From contig NZ_JZHZ01000007.1 of the NCBI RefSeq assembly GCF_000963005.1, positions 2,695,138-2,759,137 on the forward strand: a DNA stretch of 64,000 bases, written 5' to 3'. This DNA comes from Xanthomonas sp. GPE 39. Lineage in GTDB: Bacteria > Pseudomonadota > Gammaproteobacteria > Xanthomonadales > Xanthomonadaceae. Positions within the stretch are counted from its first letter, which is position 1. Each line of letters opens with the position of its first letter. Positions 55,479 through 64,000 of this stretch are shown here, in pieces. The position numbers and the translations under genes were made by a program. Below the pieces are notes generated by a model. That model ran no database searches. It saw nothing but the letters and a program-made list of their open reading frames with translations, and was not told the origin of the DNA.

Positions 55479-56345
55479 ATGTCCGACACGCCCTACGTTT
55501 TCGACGCCACGACCGAGACCTTCGAAACCGAGGTGCTGCAGCATTCCTTGCAAACCCCGGTTTTGGTGGACTTCTGGGCCCCCTGGTGCGGCCCGTGCAA
55601 AACCCTGACCCCGCTCCTGGAGAAGCTGGCCGCCGAGTACAACGGTGGCTTCGTGTTGGCCAAGGTCGACGTGGACAAGGAACAGCAGATCGCCGCGGCG
55701 TTCCAGATCCGTTCGGTGCCGACGGTGTTCCTGGTCAAGGACGGGCAACTGGTCGATGGTTTCCCCGGCGCACTGCCGGAGGGTCAGTTGCGCGCATTCC
55801 TCAAGCAGCACGGCATCGAACCGCTGGCGGCACAGGACAGCCCCCAGCAGGACGACGCCCCGGCTACGGCGCTGGACCCGCATGCCGAGGTGCAGCGCCT
55901 GCGCGAGGCGGTAGCGGCCGAGCCGGACAAGGAAGAACTGAAGCTGGATCTGGCCCTGGCGCTGATCAAGACCGGCGCTGTCAGCGAGGCCGAGGCGCTG
56001 ATCGACGCCCTACCGGCCAACCTGGCGACCGACGAACGCGCGGTGCGAGCGCTAGCACGGCTGGGCTTCGTCAGCGCGCTGCAGTCAGCGCCGCCTGCAG
56101 AGGCATTGCAGGCGGCACTCGCGCAGAACCCGAACGACCTGGCGGCACGCCATCTGTTAGGAGTGCGGCATCTGGTCGACGGCGACGACGAGGCGGCACT
56201 GGAGCACTTCCTGGAGATGCTGCGGCAGGACCGCGACTTCGCCGATGGACTGGCAAAAAAATCGCTCATCGATGCGTTCCGGGTCATCGAGGACGCGGAT
56301 CTGGTCGGGCGCTACCGGCGCAAGATGTCGGCCTTGCTGTTCTGA
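55479..56345 (+). CDS. cnoX: CnoX-like thioredoxin with C-terminal TPR-like domain
   Basis: The 288-residue protein has an N-terminal thioredoxin fold (1-110) with the active site WCGPC (36-40), followed by a helical C-terminal domain of TPR type that ends with a conserved part (ALEHFLEMLRQDRDFADGLAKKSLIDAFRVI). This matches CnoX (YbbN), a chaperedoxin that holds proteins and protects them from overoxidation together with GroEL and DnaK in E. coli. The E. coli protein has a non-canonical active site, whereas this one keeps both cysteines. Confidence 0.94.
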   Translation: MSDTPYVFDATTETFETEVLQHSLQTPVLVDFWAPWCGPCKTLTPLLEKLAAEYNGGFVLAKVDVDKEQQIAAAFQIRSVPTVFLVKDGQLVDGFPGALPEGQLRAFLKQHGIEPLAAQDSPQQDDAPATALDPHAEVQRLREAVAAEPDKEELKLDLALALIKTGAVSEAEALIDALPANLATDERAVRALARLGFVSALQSAPPAEALQAALAQNPNDLAARHLLGVRHLVDGDDEAALEHFLEMLRQDRDFADGLAKKSLIDAFRVIEDADLVGRYRRKMSALLF

Positions 56346-56618
56346 AGCCCACCGCATGACGCGCCGTCGGCGGGAATGCCCGCAGGCGGCGACGCCGCTG
56401 CACCGACGCACGGCATGCCCGGCCCGGCCGCGCGTCCATTGCTAAGCGATAAGCGAATAGTTGCGCGTGGCATGTTGGCGGCGCGCACGCGAAAGCTGTT
56501 GTAGATCAACCGCAAACCGTCGAGTCGAGCAAGCAACGCTGACCGAATCATATCTCCACGGACACCAGTGCCACCTGCGACTATCCCCGCAGGCACGACG
56601 CTCCACTACACTAGGGGA
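56346..56618. other. 273-base spacer before the DUF502 gene
   Basis: No gene is seen. The last 20 bases give a good Shine-Dalgarno (AGGGGA) for the next gene. Confidence 0.5.
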
Positions 56619-57296
56619 ATGTCACCCGACCCCCAAACATCGTCTCCGCGCCCGTCCCTACAACGGCTCTTCCTCACCGGCCTGCTCACCCTGATGCCAA
56701 TTTGGCTGACCTGGGTGGTGGTCAAATTCGTGTTTGTACTGCTGTCGGGCATCAGTAGCCCGTGGGTCGTGCCGCTCTCGGCACGCATTGCCGCCTCGTT
56801 CCCGCAGGCACTGGGCTGGGCAACGGCACTGTGGGTGCAGGACACCATCGCGCTGATCGCCACGCTGGCGGCGATCCTGCTGGTCGGTATTCTCAGCCGG
56901 CGCATGATCGGGCAACGCCTGCTGGGCTGGTTCGAGGCGGTGATGCGGCGCATTCCGCTAGCCAGTGTGGTCTACGACAGCGCACGCAAGCTGCTGGACA
57001 TCCTGCAGACACAGCCCGGCAGCACCCAACGCGTGGTGCTGATCGACTTCCCGCATCGCGATATGAAAGCGGTGGGCCTGGTGACGCGGGTGATCCGCGA
57101 GCAAGAAACCGGCCGCGAATTGGCCGCGGTCTACGTACCGACCACGCCGAACCCGACCTCCGGCTATCTGGAAATCGTCCCGGTGGAACGGCTCACCCCG
57201 ACCGACTGGAGCGTGGACCAGGCGATGAGCTTCATCATTTCCGGCGGCGCGGTCGCACCGGACAGCGTCCCATTCACCCGCACCATGGACCGTTGA
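56619..57296 (+). CDS. DUF502 family membrane protein
   Basis: The 225-residue protein has two strong membrane segments (about 17-43 and 68-92) and the family pattern GLLTLMPIWLTWVVVKFV with SVVYDSARKLLDIL and VYVPTTPNPTSGYLEIVP. The function is unknown, although DUF502 genes are often found next to fmdB and aspS; here it is 45 kb away from those. It is followed one base later by yhhQ. Confidence 0.9.
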   Translation: MSPDPQTSSPRPSLQRLFLTGLLTLMPIWLTWVVVKFVFVLLSGISSPWVVPLSARIAASFPQALGWATALWVQDTIALIATLAAILLVGILSRRMIGQRLLGWFEAVMRRIPLASVVYDSARKLLDILQTQPGSTQRVVLIDFPHRDMKAVGLVTRVIREQETGRELAAVYVPTTPNPTSGYLEIVPVERLTPTDWSVDQAMSFIISGGAVAPDSVPFTRTMDR

Positions 57297-57297
57297 C

Positions 57298-58071
57298 ATG
57301 CGCACTGGCACGCTAGACGATCGCGCCGTTCGACTCTTCATCGCACTGGCCGCGTTCTTCTGTGTCAATGCAGCGCTGGCCGAATTCATCGGAGTCAAGA
57401 TCTTCGCCCTGGAGGATACGCTCGGCATCGCACCGCTGAACTGGAACCTGTTCGGCCAGAAAGGTTCGATGAACTTCACCGCCGGCACCCTGTTGTGGCC
57501 ACTGGTGTTCATCCTCACCGACACCATCAACGAGTTCTTCGGTCGCCGCGGCGTGCGCTTTATTTCCTGGCTGGCGGTGGGGTTGATCGGCTACGGCTTC
57601 CTGTTCGCGTTCGCCGCGATCGCATTATCACCGGCCGGGTTCTGGGTCAGCGCGGCGCAAAACCAAGGCGTACCGGATTACCAAGCCGCATTCGCCGCCG
57701 TCTTCGGACAAGGGTTGTGGACCATCGGCGGCTCGTTGGTCGCGTTCATGGCCGGCCAGTTGATCGACGTGGCCGTGTTCCATCACATCCGCAACAGCAC
57801 CGGCGAAAAACACGTTTGGTTGCGCGCCACCGGCTCCACCGCCGTGTCGCAATTGATCGACAGCTACGTGGTCATCTACATCGCGTTCGTGCTGGGTCCG
57901 CAGCACTGGTCGATTCCGTTGTTCCTTGCAGTGAGCACGTTGAACTACATCTGCAAGTTGGTGCTGGCGATCGTGCTGCTGCCACTGCTGTATCTGATGC
58001 GCCGCCTGATCACCGATTACCTGACCCCCCAGCGGGCCGAACAGTTACGCGAGGAAGCCGCAGCCGATTGA
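57298..58071 (+). CDS. yhhQ: Queuosine precursor transporter (YhhQ/QPTR family)
   Basis: The 257-residue inner membrane protein has six to seven hydrophobic segments and the family features FTAGTLLWPLVFILTDTINEFFGRRGVRF and QLIDVAVFHHIRNSTGEKHVWLRATGSTAVSQLIDSYVV (positions 155-195). Proteins of this group import preQ0/preQ1 for tRNA queuosine. The start ATG is separated by one base from the DUF502 stop, so the two form an operon. No preQ1 riboswitch was recognised. Confidence 0.92.
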   Translation: MRTGTLDDRAVRLFIALAAFFCVNAALAEFIGVKIFALEDTLGIAPLNWNLFGQKGSMNFTAGTLLWPLVFILTDTINEFFGRRGVRFISWLAVGLIGYGFLFAFAAIALSPAGFWVSAAQNQGVPDYQAAFAAVFGQGLWTIGGSLVAFMAGQLIDVAVFHHIRNSTGEKHVWLRATGSTAVSQLIDSYVVIYIAFVLGPQHWSIPLFLAVSTLNYICKLVLAIVLLPLLYLMRRLITDYLTPQRAEQLREEAAAD

Positions 58072-58155
58072 GGCCGTCCCCTCTCCTATCGCCGCGACAC
58101 GTCACCGCTGCGATCCGGATGGGATATCCACCCTCGCTTGTCGTTGGAGTCCGCA

Positions 58156-60042
58156 ATGCCATCCCGCTTTCCCTGCCTATTGTCCCTCACCATCGCCGCC
58201 GCCTTGAGCCTATCGCTGACGGCAACGGCGGAGGCGGCCAAGAAAAAAACCGCTAAACAGCACACCACGCAAACCAAGTCCAAAACCAACAAGACGCACA
58301 AGGCGCGCGCAGTGACGCATGCCCCGGCTCCGGTAGCACTCACCAATGCCCAGCGACTGAATCGCCTGTACGACGACTACTGGGAAGCCTCGCTCAAACA
58401 AAACCCTCTACAGGCGACATTCCAGGGCGACAGTCGCTACAACGACCAATTACCTAACTTCCTCTCGGCGGCCTTCCGCCAGCAATCGCACGACTTCACC
58501 GTGGAGTGGTTGAGCAAAGCCGAGGCAATCGGCAAAGACGGACTCAGCGGGCAGGACCTGCTCAGCTACGAGATCTTCGTCAGCGACGCGCGCAACGCGC
58601 TGGAGGCAGAGAAATATCCGAGCTGGATGCAGCCGGTGAACCAGTTCTACAACGTCGGCAGCATCATGGCGATGCTCGGTTCCGGTAGCGGCGCGCAACC
58701 CTTCCATACGGTCAAGGATTACGACAACTGGTCGCGACGCGCACTCGGCATCCCGACACTGTTCAACCAGGCCATCGCCAACATGCGCGAAGGCATGCAG
58801 GCGGGCGTCGTGCAGCCACGCGCGCTGATGGAGAAAGTCCTGCCGCAATTGGATGCGGTCATCAAGCCCAGCGCCGAGGAGAGCCTGTTCTGGGGGCCGG
58901 TGCGCAATCTGCCAGCGGACATCCCGGAAGCCGATAAACAGCGCATCGCCGCCGAGTACAAGCGCATGATCGAGTATCGGATCATGCCCGCTTATCGCGC
59001 CCTGCGCGGCTTCATCGCCACGCAATACCTGCCAGCCACGCGCAGCAGTGCCGGCATCGGCGCGCTGCCCAATGGCGAAGCATGGTATGCCCACGATGTG
59101 CGCCAGAGCACCACCACCGATCTGACCCCGGCGCAGATCCATCAGATCGGCCTGGACGAGGTGGCACGCCTCCAGGGCCAGATCCAGATGGTGATGAAGC
59201 AGGTCCGTTTCCGTGGTTCGATGCAGAAGTTCTTCAAATCCATGCAGAACGACAAACGTTTCACTTTCAAGAGCGAAAACGAACTGCTGGACTATTACCG
59301 CAACCTGCAAAACAAGGTGAATGCGGCGATTCCACCGATGTTCACGCTCATGCCGAAGGCCAGACTGGAAATCCGCCCGATGGAACCGAATCGAGCGCAA
59401 TCCACCGCTGGCAATTCGTATATGCCGCCCAGCGAGGACGGCCACCAACCCGGTATTTTCTACGTCAACACGTCCGACCTAACCAATCGCAAGAGCTGGG
59501 ATGCAGAGAACCGGTATCTGCACGAGGCCATCCCCGGCAACCACTTGCAACTGGGCCTGCAGCAGGAACTGACGAATCTGCCCAGGTTCCGCCGTTTCGG
59601 CGGCGAGGCCTCCTTCATCGAAGGCTGGGGCATGTACGCAGAATCCTTGGGCAAAGACCTGGATCTGTATCAGGACCCTTACGACTATTTCGGTTATCTG
59701 CATGATGAGTTATGGCGCGCGATCCGACTGGTGGTGGATACCGGTCTGCACAGCCAGGGCTGGACCCGCGAGCAGGCGATCGCCTACATATTGGATAACT
59801 CGGCCATCAGCCGCACCGACGCAGAAGCCGAGACCGAGCGCTACATGGCGCTTCCCGGGCATGCGCTGTCCTACAAGATCGGCGAGATAAAGATCATGCA
59901 ACTACGCGACAACGCACGCGCGCAGTTGGGAAGCAAGTTCGATATTCGCCAATTCCACGCCGAACTCCTGAAAGATGGCTCGATGCCACTGAACGTACTA
60001 CAGGAAAAGATGGAGCGCTGGGTGGCGAGCAAGAAAAACTGA
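58156..60042 (+). CDS. DUF885 family protein with metallopeptidase-like motif
   Basis: The 628-residue protein has a signal peptide (about 1-27, ending AEA), a Lys/Thr-rich linker (28-60) and the DUF885 domain. The motif HEAIPGNHLQ (456-465) resembles a zinc-binding HExxxxxH, and EGWGMYAESLG follows it; this arrangement is typical for the family. It is exported, probably to the periplasm. DUF885 members are thought to be metallopeptidases, but substrates are unknown. It converges with the homocysteine methyltransferase gene. Confidence 0.9.
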   Translation: MPSRFPCLLSLTIAAALSLSLTATAEAAKKKTAKQHTTQTKSKTNKTHKARAVTHAPAPVALTNAQRLNRLYDDYWEASLKQNPLQATFQGDSRYNDQLPNFLSAAFRQQSHDFTVEWLSKAEAIGKDGLSGQDLLSYEIFVSDARNALEAEKYPSWMQPVNQFYNVGSIMAMLGSGSGAQPFHTVKDYDNWSRRALGIPTLFNQAIANMREGMQAGVVQPRALMEKVLPQLDAVIKPSAEESLFWGPVRNLPADIPEADKQRIAAEYKRMIEYRIMPAYRALRGFIATQYLPATRSSAGIGALPNGEAWYAHDVRQSTTTDLTPAQIHQIGLDEVARLQGQIQMVMKQVRFRGSMQKFFKSMQNDKRFTFKSENELLDYYRNLQNKVNAAIPPMFTLMPKARLEIRPMEPNRAQSTAGNSYMPPSEDGHQPGIFYVNTSDLTNRKSWDAENRYLHEAIPGNHLQLGLQQELTNLPRFRRFGGEASFIEGWGMYAESLGKDLDLYQDPYDYFGYLHDELWRAIRLVVDTGLHSQGWTREQAIAYILDNSAISRTDAEAETERYMALPGHALSYKIGEIKIMQLRDNARAQLGSKFDIRQFHAELLKDGSMPLNVLQEKMERWVASKKN

Positions 60043-60082
60043 ACGCCACTCGGAACAAGAACCGCTTAAGCCGTAGAACGAC

Positions 60083-61033
60083 TCAACCGTGCGGCATCGC
60101 CAGGCGCCGCGCCAACTGCGCGATCTGCTGCGGCGTGGTGCGGCAACAGCCGCCGATCAAACGCGCACCGGCCTGGCGCCAGCGATCCACCTGCTCCAGT
60201 AGAGTGCATGCGGCAGTCGCATCGGCACTCCAGCGTTTGTCACTGGCGTCGTAGCGTTCGCCCGAATTCGGATACACCACCAACGGCAACCGCGTCAGCG
60301 TGGACAGATGCTCCAGCGCCGCAGTGGCGAGCGCCGGTGCGATGCAATTGACGCCCAGCGCAACGACCTGCGGATGCCCGTCGAGCAAAGCCACGGTCTG
60401 GCGCAACGCGGTGCCATCGCTCAAATGGGTGGCATCGCGCAACGTGCAGGCGAACCAAGCAACACTCTGCGGAAATTGCTCCAGCAACGCCAGCAAGACG
60501 GCGATCTCGGCCTGCGATGGCTGCGTTTCGAACGCCAGCAGGTCTACTCCCGCAGCCACCAGCGCGGCGATGCGCGGATGGTGGAAATCGCGCAGGTGCG
60601 CAGAGTCGACAACATAATCCCCGCGATATTCCGAGCCATCGCCCAGATACGCGCCATACGGCCCGACCGAACCGGCAACCAGTAACGGGCCGGCCTGCGG
60701 ATGCGCGGCGCGGTAATCCTGCCGCGCTTGCTGCGCGAGTTCCACGCTGCGCGCGATCAATCGCTGCGCCTGCAGCGGATCGATGCCACGCGCAGCAAAC
60801 CCCAGTGTGGTGGCCTGATAGCTCGCAGTGATCGCGCACTGCGCGCCGGCAAGGAAATAGTCCAGGTGTACTTGGCGAATACGTTCCGGCTGCTCCAGCA
60901 GCACCTTCGCCGACCACAACGGATCGTCGAGATCGCAACCACAGCACTCCAGTTCAGTGGCCAACGCGCCATCGAGTACGATGCACTGGTCCTGCGCCAA
61001 CAGCGTGGCCAATGGATTGTGCGGCATGGGCAT
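60083..61033 (-). CDS. mmuM: Homocysteine S-methyltransferase (MmuM)
   Basis: The 316-residue enzyme transfers a methyl group to homocysteine, usually from S-methylmethionine, giving methionine. The zinc-ligand cysteines are present: C230 in GVNC and C296/C297 in GGCCRTTP. The N-terminal DGALATELE and the central GPYGAYLGDGSEYRG are typical. The usual partner transporter mmuP is not nearby. It may scavenge plant-derived S-methylmethionine, which is an inference. Confidence 0.95.
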   Translation of the reverse strand: MPMPHNPLATLLAQDQCIVLDGALATELECCGCDLDDPLWSAKVLLEQPERIRQVHLDYFLAGAQCAITASYQATTLGFAARGIDPLQAQRLIARSVELAQQARQDYRAAHPQAGPLLVAGSVGPYGAYLGDGSEYRGDYVVDSAHLRDFHHPRIAALVAAGVDLLAFETQPSQAEIAVLLALLEQFPQSVAWFACTLRDATHLSDGTALRQTVALLDGHPQVVALGVNCIAPALATAALEHLSTLTRLPLVVYPNSGERYDASDKRWSADATAACTLLEQVDRWRQAGARLIGGCCRTTPQQIAQLARRLAMPHG

Positions 61034-61234
61034 GTCCTCGCGCGATAGCTGTCAGTGCAGTGTCGCAGATTGCACCGGGCCAGTCGCGCCGCTGCCATAG
61101 GCGCGGCGCGCATCCAACGCATACGCCACCCCGAACATGCCGCAGTGCGGATTTCCAATACCCGGGACGCAGAGATACATTCTCAGCGTGGCCGGCATGG
61201 TGTCAGCCACTGCGCAGATCCCTGGGAGGGGCCC

Positions 61235-61687
61235 ATGTCGACCATCTTCAAGACCCTGATATTGACTTTGGTACTGAGCATCGCGCTATCCGTCGCACAC
61301 GCCGCCGACACCTCGCCCGTCGGTCGCTGGCAGACCATCGACGACACAACCGGCAAACCCAAGTCAATCGTACAAATCACACAAACGGCCGATGGCACGC
61401 TGAGCGGCAAGGTGAGCGAAATCCTGCAATCGGACCGTGGCCCGAACCCCATGTGCAACGCGTGCGAGGGCGAACGCAAGGACCAGCCGATCAAGGGCAT
61501 GACCATCCTGTGGGGACTCAAGCCCGACGGCACGGCAGTGTGGGACGGCGGCTCCATCCTGGACCCGGTCAAGGGCAAAATCTACAAAGCCAAGATCACC
61601 CTGAGCAAGGACGGCAAGCAGTTGCAGATGCGCGGCTACATCGGCATCGAGGTATTGGGTCGCACGCAGACCTGGATCAGGCAATGA
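61235..61687 (+). CDS. DUF2147 secreted protein
   Basis: The 150-residue protein has a signal peptide (1-23, ending AHA) and the DUF2147 fold starting SPVGRWQTIDDTTGKPKSIVQI, with CNACEGERKDQPIKGM in the middle (two cysteines that could form a disulfide). Function is unknown. A strong GGGAGGGG Shine-Dalgarno precedes the ATG at 61235. A terminator follows. Confidence 0.92.
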   Translation: MSTIFKTLILTLVLSIALSVAHAADTSPVGRWQTIDDTTGKPKSIVQITQTADGTLSGKVSEILQSDRGPNPMCNACEGERKDQPIKGMTILWGLKPDGTAVWDGGSILDPVKGKIYKAKITLSKDGKQLQMRGYIGIEVLGRTQTWIRQ

Positions 61688-61750
61688 CGCCGCGACACGG
61701 CTGAGCCGCAAGCGCGCACGGACACGCCAGCACACCCACGCATCCCCTCG

Positions 61751-61776
61751 AAGGCGCCCGCACAGGCGCCTTTTTT
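61751..61776 (+). terminator. Terminator after the DUF2147 gene
   Basis: An 8-bp stem (61751-61758 with 61765-61772) with a six-base loop ends in a run of six T (61771-61776). Confidence 0.9.
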
Positions 61777-61880
61777 GGCTGTTCGGAGCGTCGGACTGTG
61801 ACGCTTGTGCATCGTGGCTCTGCAAACCCGACATCCCAGCGTGCATGCAATAATCGCCCTCCCCCAAATCGCCGGCCGCC

Positions 61881-63953
61881 ATGACCCGCACCGCTCTCGT
61901 CACCACCGCTCTGCCCTATGCCAACGGACCGTTGCATCTGGGGCATCTGGTCGGCTACATCCAGGCCGACATCTGGGTGCGTGCGCGGCGATTGCACGGC
62001 GACCGCGCCTGGTTCGTCTGTGCCGATGACACCCACGGCACGCCGATCATGCTGGCGGCGGAAAAAGCCGGGGTGACTCCGGAAGATTTCATCGCCAGCA
62101 TCCAGGCCAGCCACGAACGCGATTTCGCCGCGTTCGGCGTCGCCTTTGACCACTACGACTCGACCAACTCCGCAGCCAACCGCGCCCTGACCGAAGCGTT
62201 CTACGCCCGCCTCGACGCTGGCGGCCATATCGCACGACGCTCCATCGCCCAGTTTTACGACCCGGCCAAGGGCATGTTCCTGCCCGACCGCTACATCAAG
62301 GGCATCTGCCCAAACTGCGGCAGTGCCGACCAATACGGCGACAACTGCGAGGTCTGCGGCGCCACCTATGCGCCGACCGAACTCAAGGAACCGAAGTCGG
62401 TGATCTCCGGGACCACGCCGGAGCTGCGCGACTCGGAGCACTTTTTCTTCGAAGTCGGCCGCTTTGACAGCTTCCTGCGCGACTGGCTGGCCGGCGATGT
62501 CGCCCTGCCCGGCGTCAAGGCCAAGCTGATGGAATGGCTGGACAGCGAAGGCGGCCTGCGTGCTTGGGACATCTCGCGCGATGCGCCGTACTTCGGCTTC
62601 CAGATCCCTGGGCAGCCAGGCAAATATTTCTATGTGTGGCTGGATGCGCCGATCGGCTACCTGAGCAGCTTCCAGACCCTGTGCGCACGCCTGGGCGAGT
62701 CGTTCGAAGCGCACCTCGCCGCTGGCAGCAGCACCGAACTGCACCATTTCATCGGCAAGGACATCGTCAACTTCCATGGCTTGTTCTGGCCGGCGGTGCT
62801 ACACGGCACCGGCCACCGCGCACCAACCCGGCTGCACGTCAACGGCTACCTGACCGTCGATGGCGCCAAAATGTCCAAGTCGCGCGGCACCTTCGTCATG
62901 GCCCGCACCTACCTCGATGCGGGCCTGGAACCGGAAGCGCTACGCTACTACTTCGCCGCCAAATCCTCCGGTGGCGTCGACGACCTCGACCTGAACCTCA
63001 GCGACTTCGTGGCGCGGGTCAATGCCGATCTGGTCGGCAAGTTCGTCAACCTGGCCAGCCGCTGCGCTGGCTTCATCGACAAGCGCTTCGGCGGCACGCT
63101 CGCCGACACGCTGCCCGATCCAGCGCAATACGCTCGCTTCCTCGCCGCATTGACGCCAATCCGCGAGGCGTATGCGCGCAACGACCCGGCCAGTGCCATC
63201 CGCCAGACGATGGCGCTGGCCGACGAAGCCAACAAATACATCGACGAACACAAGCCGTGGGTGCTGGCCAAGCAGGACGGCGCCGACGCCTCGCTGCAAG
63301 CGGTGTGTACCCAGGGCTTGAACCTGTTCCGGGTACTGGCCGCCGCACTCAAGCCGGTGTTGCCACGCACGTGCGCCGAGGCCGAGGCGTTCCTGGTCGC
63401 GCCGTTGGGCACCTGGGACGCACTGCAGGCGCCGCTGCTGGCACACGCGATCCAGCCTTACACCCCCCTGTTCACCCGAATCGACCCCCGCCTGATCGAC
63501 ACCATGACCGACGCCTCCAAGGACACCTTCGCCCCTACCGCTAACGCAACGACACCCGTCGCCAAGCCAACCGCGCCTGTCGTGCCGAACACCGCAGCCG
63601 TCAGCCAAGCGACCGGCCCCGCAATTATCGGCATGGACGATTTCGCCAAGCTCGACCTGCGGATCGGCAAAGTGCTGGCCTGCGAATGCGTCGAGGGCTC
63701 GGACAAGCTGCTGCGCTTCGAACTGGATGCCGGCGCACTGGGCAAGCGGCAGATTTTCTCCGGTATCCGCGCCAGCTACGCCGAACCAGACAAACTGGTT
63801 GGCCGCAACGTGGTCTTCATCGCCAACCTGGCACCGCGCAAGATGCGCTTCGGCATCAGCGAAGGCATGATCCTCTCGGCCGGCTTCGATGGCGGCGCGC
63901 TGGCCTTGCTCGACGCCGACAGCGGTGCACAGCCGGGCATGCCGGTGCGCTGA
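61881..63953 (+). CDS. metG: Methionyl-tRNA synthetase
   Basis: MetG charges tRNA-Met. The 690-residue class I enzyme shows HLGH (19-22), KMSKS (330-334), a zinc knuckle with four cysteines (C143, C146, C156, C159) and a C-terminal tRNA-binding OB domain (MDDFAKLDLRIGKVLACE to the end). A Thr/Pro/Ala-rich linker precedes that domain. Length agrees with bacterial MetG with the tRNA-binding extension. Confidence 0.98.
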   Translation: MTRTALVTTALPYANGPLHLGHLVGYIQADIWVRARRLHGDRAWFVCADDTHGTPIMLAAEKAGVTPEDFIASIQASHERDFAAFGVAFDHYDSTNSAANRALTEAFYARLDAGGHIARRSIAQFYDPAKGMFLPDRYIKGICPNCGSADQYGDNCEVCGATYAPTELKEPKSVISGTTPELRDSEHFFFEVGRFDSFLRDWLAGDVALPGVKAKLMEWLDSEGGLRAWDISRDAPYFGFQIPGQPGKYFYVWLDAPIGYLSSFQTLCARLGESFEAHLAAGSSTELHHFIGKDIVNFHGLFWPAVLHGTGHRAPTRLHVNGYLTVDGAKMSKSRGTFVMARTYLDAGLEPEALRYYFAAKSSGGVDDLDLNLSDFVARVNADLVGKFVNLASRCAGFIDKRFGGTLADTLPDPAQYARFLAALTPIREAYARNDPASAIRQTMALADEANKYIDEHKPWVLAKQDGADASLQAVCTQGLNLFRVLAAALKPVLPRTCAEAEAFLVAPLGTWDALQAPLLAHAIQPYTPLFTRIDPRLIDTMTDASKDTFAPTANATTPVAKPTAPVVPNTAAVSQATGPAIIGMDDFAKLDLRIGKVLACECVEGSDKLLRFELDAGALGKRQIFSGIRASYAEPDKLVGRNVVFIANLAPRKMRFGISEGMILSAGFDGGALALLDADSGAQPGMPVR

Positions 63954-64000
63954 GCATCACACCGATGCCGGCGGCGGCGCACATCGGCGTCGCCGCGCTC

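Overview
The window looks like an ordinary, gene-dense chromosomal segment from a gammaproteobacterium of the Xanthomonadaceae, most likely a Xanthomonas-type organism. This rests on high GC content, the ruvC-ruvA-kup-ruvB-ybgC-tolQRA order, an AmpR/class A beta-lactamase pair, an Oar-type TonB receptor and the close resemblance of the recognisable proteins to that family. Genus and species are inferred from gene content, not from a search. I see no phage, insertion sequence, CRISPR array, tRNA or rRNA gene.

Layout. 1-7.6 kb (minus strand): envelope and recombination genes tolA (cut by the window edge), tolR, tolQ, ybgC, ruvB, kup, ruvA, ruvC and yebC. 7.7-11.6 kb (minus): an alpha/beta hydrolase, a GNAT acetyltransferase, a small very acidic protein, aspS and an FmdB-type zinc ribbon protein. 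11.7-17.6 kb: a CPA2 antiporter, a Tat-exported phospholipase C, and a beta-lactamase facing its LysR/AmpR-type regulator. 17.7-25.4 kb: the ABC-F protein YheS, a TonB-dependent receptor, a rhomboid protease, an alkyltransferase-like DNA repair protein, a DUF418 membrane protein and a SlyD-type isomerase. 25.5-32.6 kb: two NlpC/P60 cell-wall hydrolases, an acyl-CoA thioesterase, a dicarboxylate/amino-acid symporter, tilS-xseB-ispA and a DUF4870 protein. 32.7-43.4 kb: pmbA and yjgA(darP) divergent from each other, then tldD, yhdP, rng, maf and a SIMPL-domain protein. 43.5-46.6 kb: a large Oar-like TonB receptor with its own terminator. 47.1-54.6 kb (minus): rlmH, a J-domain-like protein, rsfS, nadD, holA, lptE and leuS, a tightly packed translation/NAD/envelope cluster. 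54.7-64 kb: a DUF998 membrane protein, a CnoX-like thioredoxin, DUF502 and YhhQ membrane proteins, a DUF885 protein, homocysteine methyltransferase, a DUF2147 protein and metG.

The genes are mostly housekeeping: Tol-Pal envelope constriction, Holliday junction processing, three aminoacyl-tRNA synthetases (Asp, Leu, Met), ribosome assembly and silencing factors, LPS export and peptidoglycan editing. Accessory functions are the beta-lactamase unit, phospholipase C and the two TonB receptors.

I did not find a convincing new biological system. The most useful oddities are: a RuvC whose conserved core starts at a GTT codon, so that translation must begin upstream; a GC-rich heptamer repeat at gene boundaries that seems to have been absorbed into coding ends; 8-bp tandem repeats just upstream of a membrane-protein gene; an AmpR-linked beta-lactamase with an SDG motif; and an unusual protein with an internal J-like helix. 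Several genes (yheS, pmbA, nadD, rsfS) appear to use TTG starts.
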